A stretch of DNA of 9,886 nt, from the NCBI GenBank assembly GCA_023392205.1, contig JAEVZN010000558.1, positions 1 through 9,886 of the forward strand, in the 5' to 3' direction. The notes beneath the pieces were generated by a model, which saw only the letters and a list, made by a program, of their open reading frames with translations, had not been told where the DNA came from and did not search any database. Origin of the DNA: Pseudomonadota bacterium. Lineage in GTDB: Bacteria; Pseudomonadota; Alphaproteobacteria; Rhizobiales; Xanthobacteraceae. Of this stretch, positions 1 to 6,960 are shown in pieces (within the stretch, counting starts at the first letter, position 1; each line of letters opens with the position of its first letter). A program made the position numbers and the translations under genes.

Positions 1-7
1 GCGTCTT

Positions 8-33
8 CGATAATGGGCGGGGGGCGGTTATCG
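8..33. repeat. Inverted repeat with G-rich loop
   Basis: CGATAA at 8-13 is the exact reverse complement of TTATCG at 28-33. The 14-base interval between them is almost all G with two C (GGGC then six G, then CGG). It could form a 6-bp hairpin with a large loop, or the G runs could form a two-layer quadruplex on the + strand. It lies upstream of the HisE-like gene. No T-run follows on the + strand, so it does not look like an intrinsic terminator. Its role is unknown. Confidence 0.3.
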
Positions 34-62
34 GCGCGGGGCCATTTCCATGCGACAAGAGC

Positions 63-76
63 AATCGTTAACGATT
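63..76. promoter_or_regulatory. Perfect 14-bp palindrome upstream of HisE-like gene
   Basis: AATCGTTAACGATT reads identically on both strands and ends 32 bases before the preferred start of the HisE-like gene at 109. The surrounding sequence is far richer in GC, so an AT-rich perfect palindrome stands out. It may be the operator of a dimeric regulator. It contains TTAACGAT, one base off the CtrA half-site TTAACCAT known in Alphaproteobacteria, but a second correctly spaced half-site is not present. Operator function is inference. Confidence 0.35.
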
Positions 77-108
77 TCTGAATGGCTTTGTGCGTATTGT
101 CGCAAACC

Positions 109-516
109 ATGACCGATTCGCTCGAACGGCTTTTCCGCGCGGTGCAGGCCCTCGACAAGGGCGATCCAGCGCAGTCGCGCACCGCGCGGCTGATCCGCGC
201 GGGCCGCTCGAAAATCGCCAAGAAGCTCGCCGAAGAGGCGGCCGAGGTGGTGATCGATGCGGTGCGCGGCGACCGCGCGGCCACTGTGCGGGAAAGTGCC
301 GATCTGCTCTATCACCTCGTTGTCCTGTGGGCCGATGCCGGGATCCGGCCGCAGGATGTCTGGGCGGAAATGGACGACCGCGAGAAATGTCTGGGGCTGG
401 CGGAGAAGCTGCCCAAAAATCGCGCGATCAAGGCTGCGGCACCCTCCCCGCTGCCGCGCAGAAAAGTCGTCGCACTGCATACGCACCGCATTCCCAAGCG
501 CCGCAGCACCGGCTAG
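109..516 (+). CDS. hisE: HisE-like phosphoribosyl-ATP pyrophosphohydrolase
   Basis: This 135-residue cytoplasmic protein belongs to the all-alpha NTP pyrophosphohydrolase group of HisE/MazG. HisE hydrolyses phosphoribosyl-ATP to phosphoribosyl-AMP and pyrophosphate, the second step of histidine synthesis. The metal-binding signature is intact: KKLAEEAAEVV (Glu42, Glu43, Glu46), then ESADLLYHLVVL (Glu62, Asp65). The core ends near residue 108. A basic tail rich in Pro, Arg and His (about residues 109-135) extends beyond the usual HisE length. The start at 109 (MTDSLERL) fits family N-termini. An in-frame ATG at 82 would add nine residues with no better ribosome binding site. Its neighbours are not histidine genes, whereas the usual alphaproteobacterial hisE follows hisF, so this may be a second, diverged copy or a MazG-like house-cleaning enzyme. 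Fold and family are secure; the exact substrate is less so. Confidence 0.82.
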   Translation: MTDSLERLFRAVQALDKGDPAQSRTARLIRAGRSKIAKKLAEEAAEVVIDAVRGDRAATVRESADLLYHLVVLWADAGIRPQDVWAEMDDREKCLGLAEKLPKNRAIKAAAPSPLPRRKVVALHTHRIPKRRSTG

Positions 517-580
517 ACGATCCGCGTTCTCCGGACGCAATCGCTTCGGATCTCCCCACAGGATGTGATCGGGTTCACCC

Positions 581-1162
581 ATGCTTCGCCGGCTGTATGA
601 CTGGGTCGTCGCGGCGGCCTACCGTCCGATGGCCAGCTGGATCCTGGGCATCATTTCCTTCGTGGAAAGTTCGTTCTTTCCGGTGCCGCCCGACGTCATG
701 CTGGTGCCGATGTCGCTGGCGCGGCCGGCCAAGGCCTACACCTTCGCGTTCATCTGTACCTGGACATCGGTGGCGGGTGGCGTGCTCGGCTACGCCATCG
801 GCTACCTGCTCTACGACACGGTCGGGGCCGCGCTGATCCAGTTCTACGGCTACGGCGACAAGTTCGATGCGTTCAAGCAAGCCTATGCCGAATGGGGCGT
901 CTGGATCATCCTGATCAAGGGCTTCACGCCTTTGCCCTACAAGGTGGTGACCATCACCTCCGGCTTTGCCGGCTATAACATCTTCCTGTTCATCCTGTTC
1001 TCGATCATTGCACGCGGTGCGCGGTTCTTTCTGCTGGCGTTTCTCATTCATCGCTACGGCGATCGCGCGCGGCTGATCATCGAGGAGCGGCTGGGGTTGT
1101 GGGTCACGCTCGGCACACTGGCATTGGTCGGCGGAATCGTCGGCGCCCTTTATCTTTTCTAA
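581..1162 (+). CDS. YqaA/DedA family inner-membrane protein (VTT domain)
   Basis: This 193-residue polytopic inner-membrane protein has the SNARE-associated/VTT fold of the DedA superfamily, closest to the YqaA subgroup. It shows the two characteristic re-entrant motifs. The first is FVESSFFPVPPD (residues 27-38, with Glu29 and prolines 34, 36 and 37). The second is IKGFTPLPYKVVTITSG (residues 112-128). Hydrophobic segments lie near 20-45, 55-78, 107-115, 133-156 and 172-192. DedA proteins are linked to envelope homeostasis, proton-motive-force maintenance and, in some members, flipping of undecaprenyl phosphate or phospholipids. Which of these applies to YqaA-type members is not settled. The start at 581 lies 64 bases after the HisE-like stop, with only a weak GGG upstream. 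No dsbB or other common partner follows. Family assignment is confident, the transported substrate unknown. Confidence 0.85.
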   Translation: MLRRLYDWVVAAAYRPMASWILGIISFVESSFFPVPPDVMLVPMSLARPAKAYTFAFICTWTSVAGGVLGYAIGYLLYDTVGAALIQFYGYGDKFDAFKQAYAEWGVWIILIKGFTPLPYKVVTITSGFAGYNIFLFILFSIIARGARFFLLAFLIHRYGDRARLIIEERLGLWVTLGTLALVGGIVGALYLF

Positions 1163-1257
1163 TTCGTCACGCGAAATCCTCAATTCTGCCATGTCTGTTG
1201 CTGAAACGATGTTCGGCGACATCCTGACCTGTTAAAATGGGGACGGCAGGGGCGCAA

Positions 1258-1992
1258 ATGGCCATTCTGATTTTCCAGGACGCAGCACGGCGCGGCATGA
1301 TCCGCGCCTGCATCTGCGTGACTGCGATCGGCGGCGCCTCGCTCTGGCATTGCGGCGCATCCCTCGCGCAAGGCGGCCCGGCAAACCCGCCTGCAGCCAG
1401 CGCCGCACCATCCGGCGGCACCTCGGCGATTTTGCCGGCAGCCGGCGAATCGGCTCCGCAAACGCGATCCGCCCCTTCCGGCATCCCGGCCGATCCGCAA
1501 ACGCCGCAGGGCAGCGCGTTCCCGCAGCCTTCGGGACAAAGCACGACGGCACCCGCAGTCCCGCAGGCCGGAACTGCGCCATCGCAGCCCAAGCCGGAAG
1601 GATTTTTCGATGCCATCGGCCGCTGGTTCGACAAGTCGTCGGCCGATTTCAGGGCCGGTGTGGAGGAGAACAATGCGCGCTGGCGGGTGATGAACGAGCA
1701 GTCGAAAAAGGCGGCGCAAGATGCGGCCGCGGCGTCTAGGGAGGCGGCCGAAGCGTTCCGCAATCTGTCCAAGATCCGCATGGTGGAAGGGCGCAAGGTC
1801 TGCGATCTCGCGCCCAACGGGTCGCCGGATTGCCAGAAAGCCGCCGAGGATCTCTGCAAAGGCAAGGGCTATTCCACCGGCAAGAGCGCGGACATCCAGT
1901 CCTCGCAGCGTTGCTCCGCGCGCGCGCTGCTCGATCGCGATCCGGGCGGCTGCCGCACAGAGACCATCGTGGTCAAGGCCGCCTGCCAGTAG
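1258..1992 (+). CDS. Exported protein, Pro/Ala/Ser linker and six-Cys C-terminus
   Basis: I do not recognise a named family for this 244-residue protein. The layout, counted from the ATG at 1258, is: an N-terminal hydrophobic segment (about 15-30) ending in ASLA-Q, a plausible signal peptidase I site after residue 37; a disordered Pro/Ala/Ser/Gly-rich stretch (about 38-115); a helical, Ala- and charge-rich region (about 118-172, from FFDAIGRWF); and a C-terminal module with six cysteines (182, 192, 200, 219, 232, 243) that could form three disulfides in the periplasm. The start is uncertain. ATG 1258 has a GGGG-containing site upstream; ATG 1237 has none; ATG 1297 would leave the neatest signal peptide (24 residues) but has a poorly spaced ribosome binding site. 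A periplasmic or envelope role is inference. Confidence 0.68.
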   Translation: MAILIFQDAARRGMIRACICVTAIGGASLWHCGASLAQGGPANPPAASAAPSGGTSAILPAAGESAPQTRSAPSGIPADPQTPQGSAFPQPSGQSTTAPAVPQAGTAPSQPKPEGFFDAIGRWFDKSSADFRAGVEENNARWRVMNEQSKKAAQDAAAASREAAEAFRNLSKIRMVEGRKVCDLAPNGSPDCQKAAEDLCKGKGYSTGKSADIQSSQRCSARALLDRDPGGCRTETIVVKAACQ

Positions 1993-2055
1993 CGCAGGTC
2001 AAAGCCGACACGCTTTACACACGGCCTTCGGCAGGTGAGGCTTCGCCGCCAGCCG

Positions 2056-2060
2056 GGAGG
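2056..2060 (+). promoter_or_regulatory. Ribosome binding site fixing the GTG start at 2069
   Basis: GGAGG at 2056-2060, eight bases before the GTG at 2069, is a strong Shine-Dalgarno match. It settles a GTG rather than a later ATG as the start of the oxidoreductase gene. Confidence 0.75.
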
Positions 2061-2068
2061 ACTTCCGC

Positions 2069-3433
2069 GTGAACCTGTTCGCAAAATTATCCGAGCGCGA
2101 TGCCGCCGGACGGCCGATCCGCATCGGCCTGATCGGAGCCGGAAAATTCGGAACCATGTTCCTGACACAGGTGCTGCGGACACCCGGCATGCATCTCGTG
2201 GGCCTTGCCGATCTCGATCCTGACAGGGCCATACGGCAATTGCAGGCGGCCGGATGGCCGGCATCACGGCATGACGCGGCCTCGCTCGATGCGGCGCTGA
2301 AAGACCGCAAGACATTTGTCACCGACAACGCGGATGTGCTGATCGCGCATTCCGCAATCGATGTGATCGTGGAGGCGACCGGCGATCCGAAGACCGGCAT
2401 CCGCTTCGCACTCGATACGATGGCGCAGGGCAAGCATATCGTGATGGTGAATGTGGAGGCCGATGCGCTGGCCGGTCCGCATCTGGCGCGCAAGGCCCAG
2501 GCGGCGGGAGTGGTCTACCGCCTCGCCTATGGCGTCCAGCCGGCACTCATTTGCGAACAGGTGGATTGGGCACGCGCCTGCGGCTTCAGGGTGATCTCGG
2601 CCGGCAAGGGCACGCGCTATCATCCGACCTATCACCGCTCCAATCCCGATACGGTGTGGGACATTCTCGACAAATATCTGAAGATCGACGACCGCGCCTC
2701 GATCAATCCGAAGATGTTCAATTCCTTCATCGACGGCACCAAGTCCGGGATCGAGATGACGGCGGTGTGCAACGCCACGGGCCTCGTGCCGCAACGCGAC
2801 GGCCTGGGCTTTCCGCCCGCCAGTCGCTTCGCGCTTGCCAATATCTGCAAGCCGAAAAGCGAAGGCGGAATGCTGGACGCGTTTGGCGTAACCGAAGTGG
2901 TGTCCTCAGTGGATCGCGACGAGGCCGATATTCCGCATCATCTGGCGATGGGCACCTATGTGGTGTTCGAGGGCGATAGCGATTACGCCAGGCGCTGCTT
3001 TCGCGAATATCATCTGATGCCGGATGCAAGCGGCCGCTATGCGGCGATGTACCGGCCGACGCACATGATCGGGCTTGAGCTTGGCATCTCGATTGCGTCT
3101 GTGGCGTTACGCGGCGAGCCGACAGGCGCGCCGGTCGGCTTTCATTCCGATGTGGTGGCGGTCGCCAAGCGCGACCTGAAAGCGGGCGAGATGCTGGACG
3201 GCGAGGGCGGGTTCTGCGTCTGGGGCAAACAGGCGCCGGCGCAGATGTCGCTCGATGCGGGATATTTACCGCTCGGCCTTGCGCATCAGGTTGCGCTCAC
3301 GCGCGACATCGCCGAAGGCGCGCCGCTGACCTGGGCGGATGTTGCGATCGACGAAACAGATTCCGCGGTGAGGGTGCGGCGCGAGATGGAAGCCGCCTTC
3401 GGCCGCCGCAACATGGTGGCCGATCCCGCGTGA
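2069..3433 (+). CDS. NAD(P)-dependent oxidoreductase with SAF domain (COG4091)
   Basis: This 454-residue cytoplasmic protein matches COG4091, predicted homoserine-dehydrogenase-like oxidoreductases with a C-terminal SAF domain. The Rossmann domain begins at residue 17 with IRIGLIGAGKFG (nucleotide loop GAGKFG, 23-28). The second strand ends in LADLDPDRA, where Asp is typical of NAD-preferring enzymes. A conserved-looking central part contains KGTRYHPTYHRSNPDTVW and NPKMFNSFIDGTKSG. The SAF-like segment is roughly residues 350-425 (VAKRDLKAGEML to TRDIAEGAPLTWADV); SAF modules also occur in sialic acid synthase, altronate dehydratase and FlgA-type proteins. It begins at GTG with a GGAGG site. 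It stands alone between unrelated genes, so the substrate cannot be read from context; a polyol or sugar-acid substrate, or a biosynthetic reductase, are both possible. Family is confident, reaction unknown. Confidence 0.82.
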   Translation: MNLFAKLSERDAAGRPIRIGLIGAGKFGTMFLTQVLRTPGMHLVGLADLDPDRAIRQLQAAGWPASRHDAASLDAALKDRKTFVTDNADVLIAHSAIDVIVEATGDPKTGIRFALDTMAQGKHIVMVNVEADALAGPHLARKAQAAGVVYRLAYGVQPALICEQVDWARACGFRVISAGKGTRYHPTYHRSNPDTVWDILDKYLKIDDRASINPKMFNSFIDGTKSGIEMTAVCNATGLVPQRDGLGFPPASRFALANICKPKSEGGMLDAFGVTEVVSSVDRDEADIPHHLAMGTYVVFEGDSDYARRCFREYHLMPDASGRYAAMYRPTHMIGLELGISIASVALRGEPTGAPVGFHSDVVAVAKRDLKAGEMLDGEGGFCVWGKQAPAQMSLDAGYLPLGLAHQVALTRDIAEGAPLTWADVAIDETDSAVRVRREMEAAFGRRNMVADPA

Positions 3434-3483
3434 GGCGCAGCCCTCCGCCGGCATGCCGTCATGGGTTCCCGGTTTGTGAACGC

Positions 3484-3690
3484 CTATTCAAGGCGGATGT
3501 CGCCATCGATGCGATGTGTCAGCCCGATGCCGCCGACCGTCAGGGTCACCTCGGCCTTCAGGCTTTCCGATCCCTTCAGCGCGCCGCTGTCCAGCGCCGC
3601 ACGCACCGCCTTCTCGATCTCGCGCTGCGAGGTGACGCCGACCTCCTTCAGGAACTTGCGAATCGATGTATTCAGCATGTCTTCGTTCAC
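3484..3690 (-). CDS. Small DUF6494-like protein
   Basis: This small cytoplasmic protein of 68 residues has no signal peptide or membrane segment. Its N-terminal half looks helical (NTSIRKFLKEVGVTSQREIE) and its C-terminal half beta-rich, ending in a TLTVGGIGL and IDGDIRL pattern. The overall pattern matches DUF6494, a conserved small-protein family of Alphaproteobacteria with no assigned function. The start is GTG at 3690, supported by GGGAG about eight bases upstream on the minus strand; the next ATG, four codons in, lacks such a site. The gene converges on the oxidoreductase gene with a 50-base gap and is divergent from the kinase operon, with which it shares a 125-base upstream region. The family call is from memory of the consensus. 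Confidence 0.75.
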   Translation of the reverse strand: MNEDMLNTSIRKFLKEVGVTSQREIEKAVRAALDSGALKGSESLKAEVTLTVGGIGLTHRIDGDIRLE

Positions 3691-3783
3691 GACAATTCTC
3701 CCGGATAAAACACCGTTGCGGCAAGCTTAGACTTGTATGCTGCGATCCGCTATGAGCGTTGCGCCGCTCCGCGCCGGCAGGGT

Positions 3784-3808
3784 GCGGGCGCGGCCTTGAG
3801 GGGCCCGC
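3784..3808 (+). promoter_or_regulatory. Leader hairpin overlapping the kinase ribosome binding site
   Basis: GCGGGC at 3784-3789 is complementary to GCCCGC at 3803-3808, and an alternative stem pairs GGCC 3792-3795 with GGCC 3802-3805. The purine tract GAGGGG at 3798-3803, the only Shine-Dalgarno candidate for the ATG at 3816, lies in the loop or stem. The 12-base spacing to the ATG is long. Folding could limit translation of the kinase. In such GC-rich sequence a stem like this may also be chance. Confidence 0.25.
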
Positions 3809-3815
3809 TTCACGC

Positions 3816-6566
3816 ATGACGCCGAACGACAATGCCCTGCGACGTGCGCAGCGGCGCAGTTTCCGCCGCAGCATCGCGGCCAAGCTGCTGACGGCCTTTA
3901 TCGTGATCGCGGCGCTGACGGCGATTGCGGCCGTGGTCGCGCTGCTGCAATTCAGCCGGATCGAGACGGCCATGGGCCGGCTGACCGACGACAGCCTGCC
4001 AGCCGTCAAATATTCGCTGGCGGTGGAATCGAATGCCCGCGCCATGGCGGCGTCGGCGGCCCATCTGGCGGCGGCCACGACAGAGGTGCAGCGTTTTTCG
4101 CGCATGAACGACGCCAGCGACCGGACTGGCCAGCTCTGGACGGCCCTGCTCGGCCTGCGCGGTGTGACGGCCGATGCCGACAGCGTGGACATTTTGCAGA
4201 CGCAGATTGCGCGTCTTGACGGTGAACTCGGCCAGCTCGACCAGGTGATCCGCGAAAAGATCGCCACCGACTCGGCTTTGGACAATGCGGTCGAGCAGGT
4301 CACTCGCGACAGCGCGGCGCTCGCAGAAACATTGCTGCGGTTTCCGCCGCAGACCGAAAATGTGCAGGCGCTGGTCAACACGCTGCGTGGCGATACCTAT
4401 CGCGCGGTGGGGCTTCTCTATCAGGGCGCATCCACCACGGCACCGGCCGCCGTGGAAAATGCGGCGTCGCAATTTGCCGCCATCCGCACCCGCTTCGAGA
4501 CGGCGATCTCGCTGCTGCGCGACACCGCCGGCACCGACAATGTCGCGGGCAAGGAGATTGCCGGGGCCGCCGAGGCGCTGCTCGGGCATGGGACGGGGCC
4601 GCGCAGTGTATTCGCCTTGCGCCGGCTGCTGATTGCCGAGGAGGCGGAAGCGGCGCGGCGTCAATATGCGCTGGAGGCGACGGCGGCCGATATGGAGGCG
4701 CTGGTTGGCAGTATCGTGACCAAGGCGGAGCAGGATGCCGCCGGTACGTCGACGCTGACCGCGCAGGCGCTTCACAATACCCGCTTCTGGCTGATCGCCA
4801 TTTCGTTGTTGAGCCTCGCCATCGCGGTCGCCATCGCCTGGCTGTTCGTGTGGCGCCACCTCATCGCGCGGCTGCAACAGGTCACGGCCAGCATGCTGGC
4901 GGTGGCGAGCGGGCAGCTCGACGCTCCGCTCCCCGCCACCGGGCCGGATGAACTCGGCGACATGAGCCGCGCGCTGGTGGTGTTCCGCGACAATGCCCGC
5001 GAGATCCGCAATGCCCGCGAGGAGGCGGAGGCCGCGCGGCATCAGGCGGAAGCCGCCTCGCGCACCAAATCGGCTTTCCTTGCCAACATGAGTCATGAAC
5101 TGCGCACGCCGCTCAATGCCATTATCGGCTACAGCGAGATCCTGCGCGAGGATGCGCTGGATCGCGGCGACAGCGCGAGCGAATCCGATCTCGTCAAGAT
5201 CGAGACCGCCGGGAAGCATCTGCTGGGGCTGATCAACGACATTCTCGATCTGTCGAAGATCGAGGCCGGCCGCATGGACATGCATCTTGAGAATGTCAAT
5301 CTCGTCAGGCTGGTGGACGATGTGCGGATGCTGGTGGCGCCGCAGATGGATAAGAACGGTAATCGTTTCGACATCGACGCGCCGTCCGACATCGGCAGCA
5401 TGAATGTCGATCTGGTGAAGCTGAAGCAGAGCCTGATCAATCTCCTGAGCAATGCGGCCAAGTTCACCAAGGATGGGCGGGTGACGTTGTCGGTGTCGAA
5501 GGAGGCGCGCGAAGGACGATCGCCGCTATTTCACTTTGCGGTCCGCGATTCCGGCATCGGCATGAATGAAGAACAACTTGGCCGGCTGTTCCAGGCCTTC
5601 ACCCAGGCCGATGCCTCGACCACCCGCAATTACGGCGGCACCGGTCTCGGCCTCACCATCACGCGGCATTTCTGCACGATGCTGGGCGGCGATATCACGG
5701 TTAGCAGCAAGCCTGGCGAAGGTTCGGTCTTCACCATCACCTTGCCCGATGGCGGCGCTGCCGCGGCGCCCTGCGAGGGTGTGGGAAGCGCGCCGCAGGT
5801 CTCGGGCGATGCTGCCGGCCGCACCGTGCTGATCGTCGATGACGATCCCACCGTGCATGACGTGCTGCGCGCCACCATCGCCAAGGAGGGCTACCGGCTG
5901 CTGCATGCCTATGACGGCGCGCAGGCGCTGGAGATCGCCGCGCGCGAACGGCCCGACGTCATCACGCTCGACGTGATGATGCCGAAGCTCGATGGCTGGT
6001 CGGTGCTGGGCAAGCTGAAATCCGATCCGGCGCTGGCGTCGATCCCGGTCATCATGCTCACCATCGTTGACGAGCGCACCACAGGCTATTCGCTGGGCGC
6101 CGCCGAATACATGACCAAACCGGTCGATCGCAACCGGCTGACGGAATTGCTGCGCCGCTTTGCCGCGACGAACCGCGAGGCGGTGGTGCTGGTGGTCGAC
6201 GACAGCGAGGAAGTGCGCGCAGTGGTGCGCATGACGGTCGAAAAGGCCGGCCTGACAGCGGCCGAGGCGGAGAACGGGCAGGCGGCGCTGGACTGGCTTG
6301 CCGCCCATCCGGTACCGGCCCTCGTGCTGCTCGACCTGATGATGCCGGTGATGGACGGCTTCACCTTTCTCGAACGCGTGCGGTCCATGCCGGCGCTGTC
6401 GCGCATGCCGATCGTGGTGCTGACCGCCAAGGATCTGACTGACGATGAACGCCGTATTGTCAACGAGCGCACGCTGCTGGTTCTGACCAAAGGCGCGCAG
6501 CCGCTTTCCTCGCTTGGCACCGCGATCGCCGCGATCGCACGCCGTTCGGCAGAGGTGGCGGAATGA
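3816..6566 (+). CDS. Membrane hybrid histidine kinase with two receiver domains
   Basis: This 916-residue inner-membrane sensor kinase has TM1 at about 24-44, a helical sensor region at about 45-323 presumed periplasmic, TM2 at about 324-346, then HAMP and a short coiled coil. The DHp domain has the H-box [13 protein letters not shown] with phospho-accepting His427. The catalytic domain keeps its N-box (LLSNAAKF, Asn546), G1 box DSGIGM (578-583), F-box (LFQAF) and G2 box GGTGLG (607-612). Receiver 1 (about 669-785) has Asp675/676, phospho-acceptor Asp719, Thr749 and Lys768. Receiver 2 (about 790-905) has Asp795/796, Asp840, Thr870 and Lys892, with TKG in place of the usual TKP. There is no HPt domain, so phosphate must leave through another protein. 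The gene heads a three-gene operon with a receiver protein and a cyclase. Start at 3816 (MTPNDNAL): a TTG 19 codons earlier is less likely. The stimulus is unknown. Confidence 0.93.
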   Translation: MTPNDNALRRAQRRSFRRSIAAKLLTAFIVIAALTAIAAVVALLQFSRIETAMGRLTDDSLPAVKYSLAVESNARAMAASAAHLAAATTEVQRFSRMNDASDRTGQLWTALLGLRGVTADADSVDILQTQIARLDGELGQLDQVIREKIATDSALDNAVEQVTRDSAALAETLLRFPPQTENVQALVNTLRGDTYRAVGLLYQGASTTAPAAVENAASQFAAIRTRFETAISLLRDTAGTDNVAGKEIAGAAEALLGHGTGPRSVFALRRLLIAEEAEAARRQYALEATAADMEALVGSIVTKAEQDAAGTSTLTAQALHNTRFWLIAISLLSLAIAVAIAWLFVWRHLIARLQQVTASMLAVASGQLDAPLPATGPDELGDMSRALVVFRDNAREIRNAREEAEAARHQAEAASRTKSAFLANMSHELRTPLNAIIGYSEILREDALDRGDSASESDLVKIETAGKHLLGLINDILDLSKIEAGRMDMHLENVNLVRLVDDVRMLVAPQMDKNGNRFDIDAPSDIGSMNVDLVKLKQSLINLLSNAAKFTKDGRVTLSVSKEAREGRSPLFHFAVRDSGIGMNEEQLGRLFQAFTQADASTTRNYGGTGLGLTITRHFCTMLGGDITVSSKPGEGSVFTITLPDGGAAAAPCEGVGSAPQVSGDAAGRTVLIVDDDPTVHDVLRATIAKEGYRLLHAYDGAQALEIAARERPDVITLDVMMPKLDGWSVLGKLKSDPALASIPVIMLTIVDERTTGYSLGAAEYMTKPVDRNRLTELLRRFAATNREAVVLVVDDSEEVRAVVRMTVEKAGLTAAEAENGQAALDWLAAHPVPALVLLDLMMPVMDGFTFLERVRSMPALSRMPIVVLTAKDLTDDERRIVNERTLLVLTKGAQPLSSLGTAIAAIARRSAEVAE

Positions 6567-6594
6567 CCGGACTTTGTAGATGGAAAAGACTGTG

Positions 6595-6960
6595 ATGCCC
6601 AAAATCCTGATCGTCGAAGACAATGACATGAACCGCGACATGCTCTCGCGGCGCCTCCTGCGCAACGGCTTCGAGGTCGTCATGGCGGTCAATGGCCAGG
6701 AGGGCGTGGAGATGACCCGCAGCGAGCGGCCCGATCTGGTGCTCATGGACATGAGTTTGCCGGTGATGGACGGATGGGAGGCGACGCGCACGCTGAAGGG
6801 CGACGCCGAGACGCAGCGCATTCCGGTCATTGCGTTGACCGCACACGCGATGGAATCCGACCGCCAGCAGGCGCTAGAGGCTGGATGCGACGACTTCGAC
6901 ACCAAGCCGATCGAATTGCCGCGCCTGCTCGGCAAGATCGGCGCGCTTCTTCCCAAATGA
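6595..6960 (+). CDS. Single-domain response regulator (DivK-like)
   Basis: This soluble 121-residue protein consists of one receiver domain only. All key residues are present: acidic pair Glu8/Asp9 in ILIVEDND, phospho-acceptor Asp52 in LVLMDMSLP, Thr82 in IALTAHAM, and Lys104 in DTKPIE. It resembles the DivK/CheY-type receivers that act by protein contact or as phosphate shuttles. The start at 6595 (MPKILIVED) is preferred because GGAAAAG lies upstream at suitable distance; an in-frame ATG at 6580 would add five residues. It begins 28 bases after the hybrid kinase stop, and its stop overlaps the cyclase start, so all three proteins are probably made together. The likely role is to carry phosphate from the kinase to the cyclase's DHp-like region, or to regulate the kinase allosterically; this is inference. 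Confidence 0.93.
   Translation: MPKILIVEDNDMNRDMLSRRLLRNGFEVVMAVNGQEGVEMTRSERPDLVLMDMSLPVMDGWEATRTLKGDAETQRIPVIALTAHAMESDRQQALEAGCDDFDTKPIELPRLLGKIGALLPK
6957..6960 (+). promoter_or_regulatory. ATGA start/stop overlap, translational coupling
   Basis: The four bases ATGA contain the cyclase ATG (6957-6959) and the receiver-protein TGA (6958-6960). Such overlaps usually mean translational coupling by ribosome re-initiation. It decides the cyclase start over an upstream in-frame extension reaching back to 6774, which would run through the receiver gene in another frame. Confidence 0.8.

Noticed and set aside
90..836. A 248-codon plus-strand frame overlapping the HisE-like and YqaA-like genes
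   Set aside because: It overlaps two genes with clear family motifs and has a low-complexity Arg/Pro/Ala composition.
575..1222. A 215-codon minus-strand frame opposite the YqaA-like gene
   Set aside because: It is very hydrophilic (Asp, Arg, Gln, His), the mirror of a membrane protein read antisense, and has no domain.
1208..1223. GATGT-N6-ACATC hairpin before the six-cysteine protein gene
   Set aside because: The stem is only five pairs with no T-run, promoter boxes or conserved leader pattern, so it is too weak to call.
3449..3458. Palindrome CGGCATGCCG between the convergent oxidoreductase and DUF6494-like genes as a terminator
   Set aside because: It has no loop-forming spacer and no T-run on either side; a 10-bp palindrome of this composition is likely by chance in GC-rich DNA.
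3759..3815. TTG-initiated 19-residue extension of the hybrid kinase
   Set aside because: TTG starts are rare, no ribosome binding site precedes it, and the ATG at 3816 gives a normal short cytoplasmic tail before TM1.
3810..5285. A 491-codon minus-strand frame opposite the kinase sensor region
   Set aside because: It has the same Arg/Gln/His-rich antisense composition with no motif, and the + strand frame has clear membrane, HAMP and kinase features.
6774..6956. Upstream extension of the cyclase frame into the receiver gene
   Set aside because: The extension is Arg/Ala-rich without motifs, and the ATGA overlap at 6957 gives a better start.
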